64,000 nt of DNA, taken from contig OX439010.1 of NCBI GenBank assembly GCA_949316495.1, positions 2,051,001 through 2,115,000 of the forward strand, given 5' to 3'. Positions 62,537 through 64,000 of the stretch are shown here, piece by piece. The position numbers and the translations under genes are program-made. Position 1 is the stretch's first letter. Each line of letters starts with the position of its first letter. The notes under the pieces were generated by a model that searched no databases, was not told the origin of the DNA, and saw only the letters and a program-made list of their open reading frames with translations. The stretch is from Amphiduros pacificus (lineage: Eukaryota; Annelida; Polychaeta; Phyllodocida; Hesionidae).

Positions 62537-63751
62537 ATTGACCATGAAATTCTAATCAAAAGACTTAGTGATCGGTATAAGGTGACTGGTAAGGCTCTGG
62601 ATTGGATAGGGTCATACCTGTCTGAGGCCACGGGTCATGGCGCAGTTGGTTAGAGTGCCAGCTTATTAGCACCAGTTCCTCTGTGGTGATCTAAAGGTCG
62701 TGGGTTTGAATCCCGGCCATGCTGAGATTGAACTCCTGATACAATTTCCCACATGAGCTGAGGCCCGTGCCAAAAGGGTTAACCCGTTGTCCTTGTAAAT
62801 CTGTGACCGGGTGGGTTGTCATGTCAAGGACCTGCGACATGACAATTCAGTGAGGCAGCACTATATCTGCTACAAGTAGGTCTCATCACTAAATGACTGA
62901 AATAATGTTGAAAGTGATGTAAAGCCCCAAACAAACAAACAAACATACCTGTCTGACAGGAAGCAATCTGTCATTATTGAAAATAATAGGTCATCCACGA
63001 TAAACATTGAATCTGGAGTCCCGCAGGGGTCCGTTCTGGGACCAATTCTTTTCTCCTTATGTATGTCCCCCCTGGCTGATATTTTGGATGAGTACGACAT
63101 GGCATACCACATTTACGCGGATGATACTCAGATCTACATGCCCATAAATCATAAGCAAAATGGTATGGATACCCATAACCTGAGATTGGAGGATTGTATT
63201 AGCAAGATCAAAGTCGTTCCTAATACTAAACAAAATGAAACTAAATGATGGTAAGACCGAATTGCTTGTCTGCACCCACACCAGATCACCAGTAAGGTAG
63301 GACCTTACTGGGGATAGGGGCCCAAGGATAGGTGATTCTGCTATCTGTAACAGCCCCAAGGTCAAAAACCTGGGTGTGATATTTGACAACCACCTTGACA
63401 TGAAGGCTCAAATTGGAAACATGTGCAAAAAGGGATACTATCATATTAGGAATATCTCTGCCATTAGGCAATCATTGGATGATAAGGCTGCAGAGACTAT
63501 CATCCATGCCTTTGTTACATTGACCTTGGACTATGGAAATGCCCTTTTAGTAGGTATCCCAGAGGTGGATATTAGAAGACTCCAAAAGTTGCAGAACTCT
63601 GCTGCAAGAGTAGTGGAACGTTTAAAGAAATTTGACCATATTACTAGTAAACTTAATGAACTCCACTGGCTGCCTGTACGAGCTAGAATTGATTTCAAGA
63701 TACTGCTAATTGTCTGGAAGGCCCTCAATGTTAAGGCGCCGCCTTTTGTTG
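62537..63751 (+). pseudogene. Decayed, 5'-truncated L2/CR1-like LINE fragment (relative of 53519-57652)
   Basis: Starts within the RT domain at ATTGACCATGAAATTC (IDHEIL), equivalent to residue 726 of the intact LINE protein. It continues KALDWIGSYLSDRK, and then a SINE splits it at 62626-62956. After the SINE come GVPQGSVLGPILF, ADILDEYDMAYHIYADDTQIYMP, and in another frame KLNDGKTELLVC, KVKNLGVIFDN, YYHIRNISAIRQSL, NSAARVVE and LHWLPVRARIDFKILL, ending in VWKALNVKAPPF. At least two frame changes and a stop break it. The similarity to the intact LINE is clear but moderate, so it is an older or distinct subfamily member. The last ~80 codons are missing, replaced by simple repeats. Confidence 0.88.
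62613..62956 (+). mobile_element. tRNA-derived SINE with perfect 13-bp target-site duplication
   Basis: The SINE body is 62626-62943 (318 bp), flanked by CATACCTGTCTGA at 62613-62625 and 62944-62956. Removing one copy restores the LINE reading SYLSDRKQS, which proves insertion. The head resembles a tRNA gene: an A box TGGCGCAGTTGG (62638-62649) and a B box GGTTTGAATCC (62703-62713), spaced 53 bp apart, longer than in a normal tRNA. The remainder is a tRNA-unrelated body ending in TGTAAAGCCCC and a (CAAA)n tail. It would be transcribed by RNA polymerase III and moved by a LINE's enzyme; which partner is unknown, as the tail matches neither LINE here. Confidence 0.92.
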
Positions 63752-63862
63752 TTGTTGTTGTTGTTTCTATCTGTAACAGCCCCAAGGTCAAAAACCTGGG
63801 TGTGATATTTGTTCTTGTTGTTGTTGTGATGGTTATGGTTATTGCTATTGTTATTGTTATTG

Positions 63863-63900
<38 letters not shown>
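63752..63900. repeat. Compound GTT/ATT microsatellite with embedded 45-bp LINE duplicate
   Basis: A (GTT)n run (about 63747-63765) is followed by 45 bp (63767-63811) identical to 63341-63385 in the adjacent LINE fragment, starting CTATCTGTAACAGCC. Next comes GTT/GTTATT/ATC-type repeats, ending in (ATT)n at about 63880-63900. The last part is probably the LINE's original (TTA)n tail, since satellite C resumes right after it at CTGACCACAATCATG. It holds no gene. Confidence 0.85.
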
Positions 63901-64000
63901 CTGACCACAATCATGATGCCAAAATTTTTTTTTACCATGATGTCGAACCCCTGGAAAAAAAATTTCAACAAAAGTGGCAAAAACTTATTTTTGTCCAAAA
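63901..64000. repeat. Satellite C, segment 5 (continues past window end)
   Basis: Begins CTGACCACAATCATGATG and carries the CACCATGATGTCGAACCCC-like module (TTTACCATGATGTCGAACC), then GTGGCAAAAACTTATTTTTGTCC. It is in the same orientation as the other segments. The satellite therefore extends beyond the window. Confidence 0.85.

Noticed and set aside
62626-62720. Functional tRNA gene
   Set aside because: A and B boxes are present, but the spacing and arms do not fold as a normal tRNA. The unit continues 220 bp into a body with an A-rich tail and target duplications, which makes it a SINE.
62870-63401. Minus-strand ORFs over the SINE/LINE fragment
   Set aside because: They run antisense to recognisable LINE reading frames and cross the SINE boundary.

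Overview
This window looks like a repeat-dominated (pericentromeric or other heterochromatic) block of a metazoan chromosome. I see no host protein gene, rRNA or functional tRNA. The organism is inferred only from the repeats. APE-type non-LTR retrotransposons with microsatellite 3' tails, an L1-type ORF1 protein next to a CR1/Jockey-like RT, a tRNA-derived SINE and hAT-type MITEs fit an invertebrate, perhaps a marine deuterostome or lophotrochozoan. I cannot name the species.

Layout. (1) 1-44865: satellite A, about 278 tandem monomers of 161/162 bp in nested higher-order repeats (HORs). There is a ~3.55 kb, 22-monomer HOR on the left that grows or shrinks by whole monomers (22, 22, 24, 25, 21, ~31), a ~3.1-3.2 kb HOR in the middle, and a 1.77 kb HOR on the right. 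(2) 44866-51957: satellite B, about 47 monomers of 138 bp with its own 10-mer and 7-mer HORs. It is interrupted by a 614-bp hAT-type MITE (45261-45874) with a perfect 8-bp target-site duplication, and the empty site survives in a paralogous satellite segment. (3) 51958-64000: satellite C, a degenerate ~150-bp repeat with poly-C and poly-T tracts, broken up by nested mobile elements. These are an apparently full-length L2/CR1-like LINE with an open 1097-codon ORF (53519-57652), a 406-bp putative MITE (58110-58515), a minus-strand LINE that lost its endonuclease region (58876-61811), and a decayed 5'-truncated relative of the first LINE (62537-63900) that itself received a SINE with a perfect 13-bp target-site duplication.

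How it fits together. The three satellites and their insertions make up essentially the whole window. Satellite A is the most homogenised and carries no insertion, so it appears to be the youngest and most actively turning over. Satellite B holds one insertion. Satellite C is the most diverged and holds all the retrotransposons, as expected for the ageing edge of a satellite domain. The only features with plausible present-day coding capacity are the LINE ORF at 54295-57588 and, less likely, remnants of the minus-strand ORF1. The long ORFs inside satellites A and B arise because monomer lengths of 162 and 138 bp are multiples of three, and I do not treat them as genes.

Points of most interest: insertions clustering at one site of the satellite C monomer; YY1-like motifs close to the 5' ends of two unrelated LINEs; a possible NADAR-like extension on the minus-strand LINE ORF1; and the record of stepwise HOR growth in satellite A.
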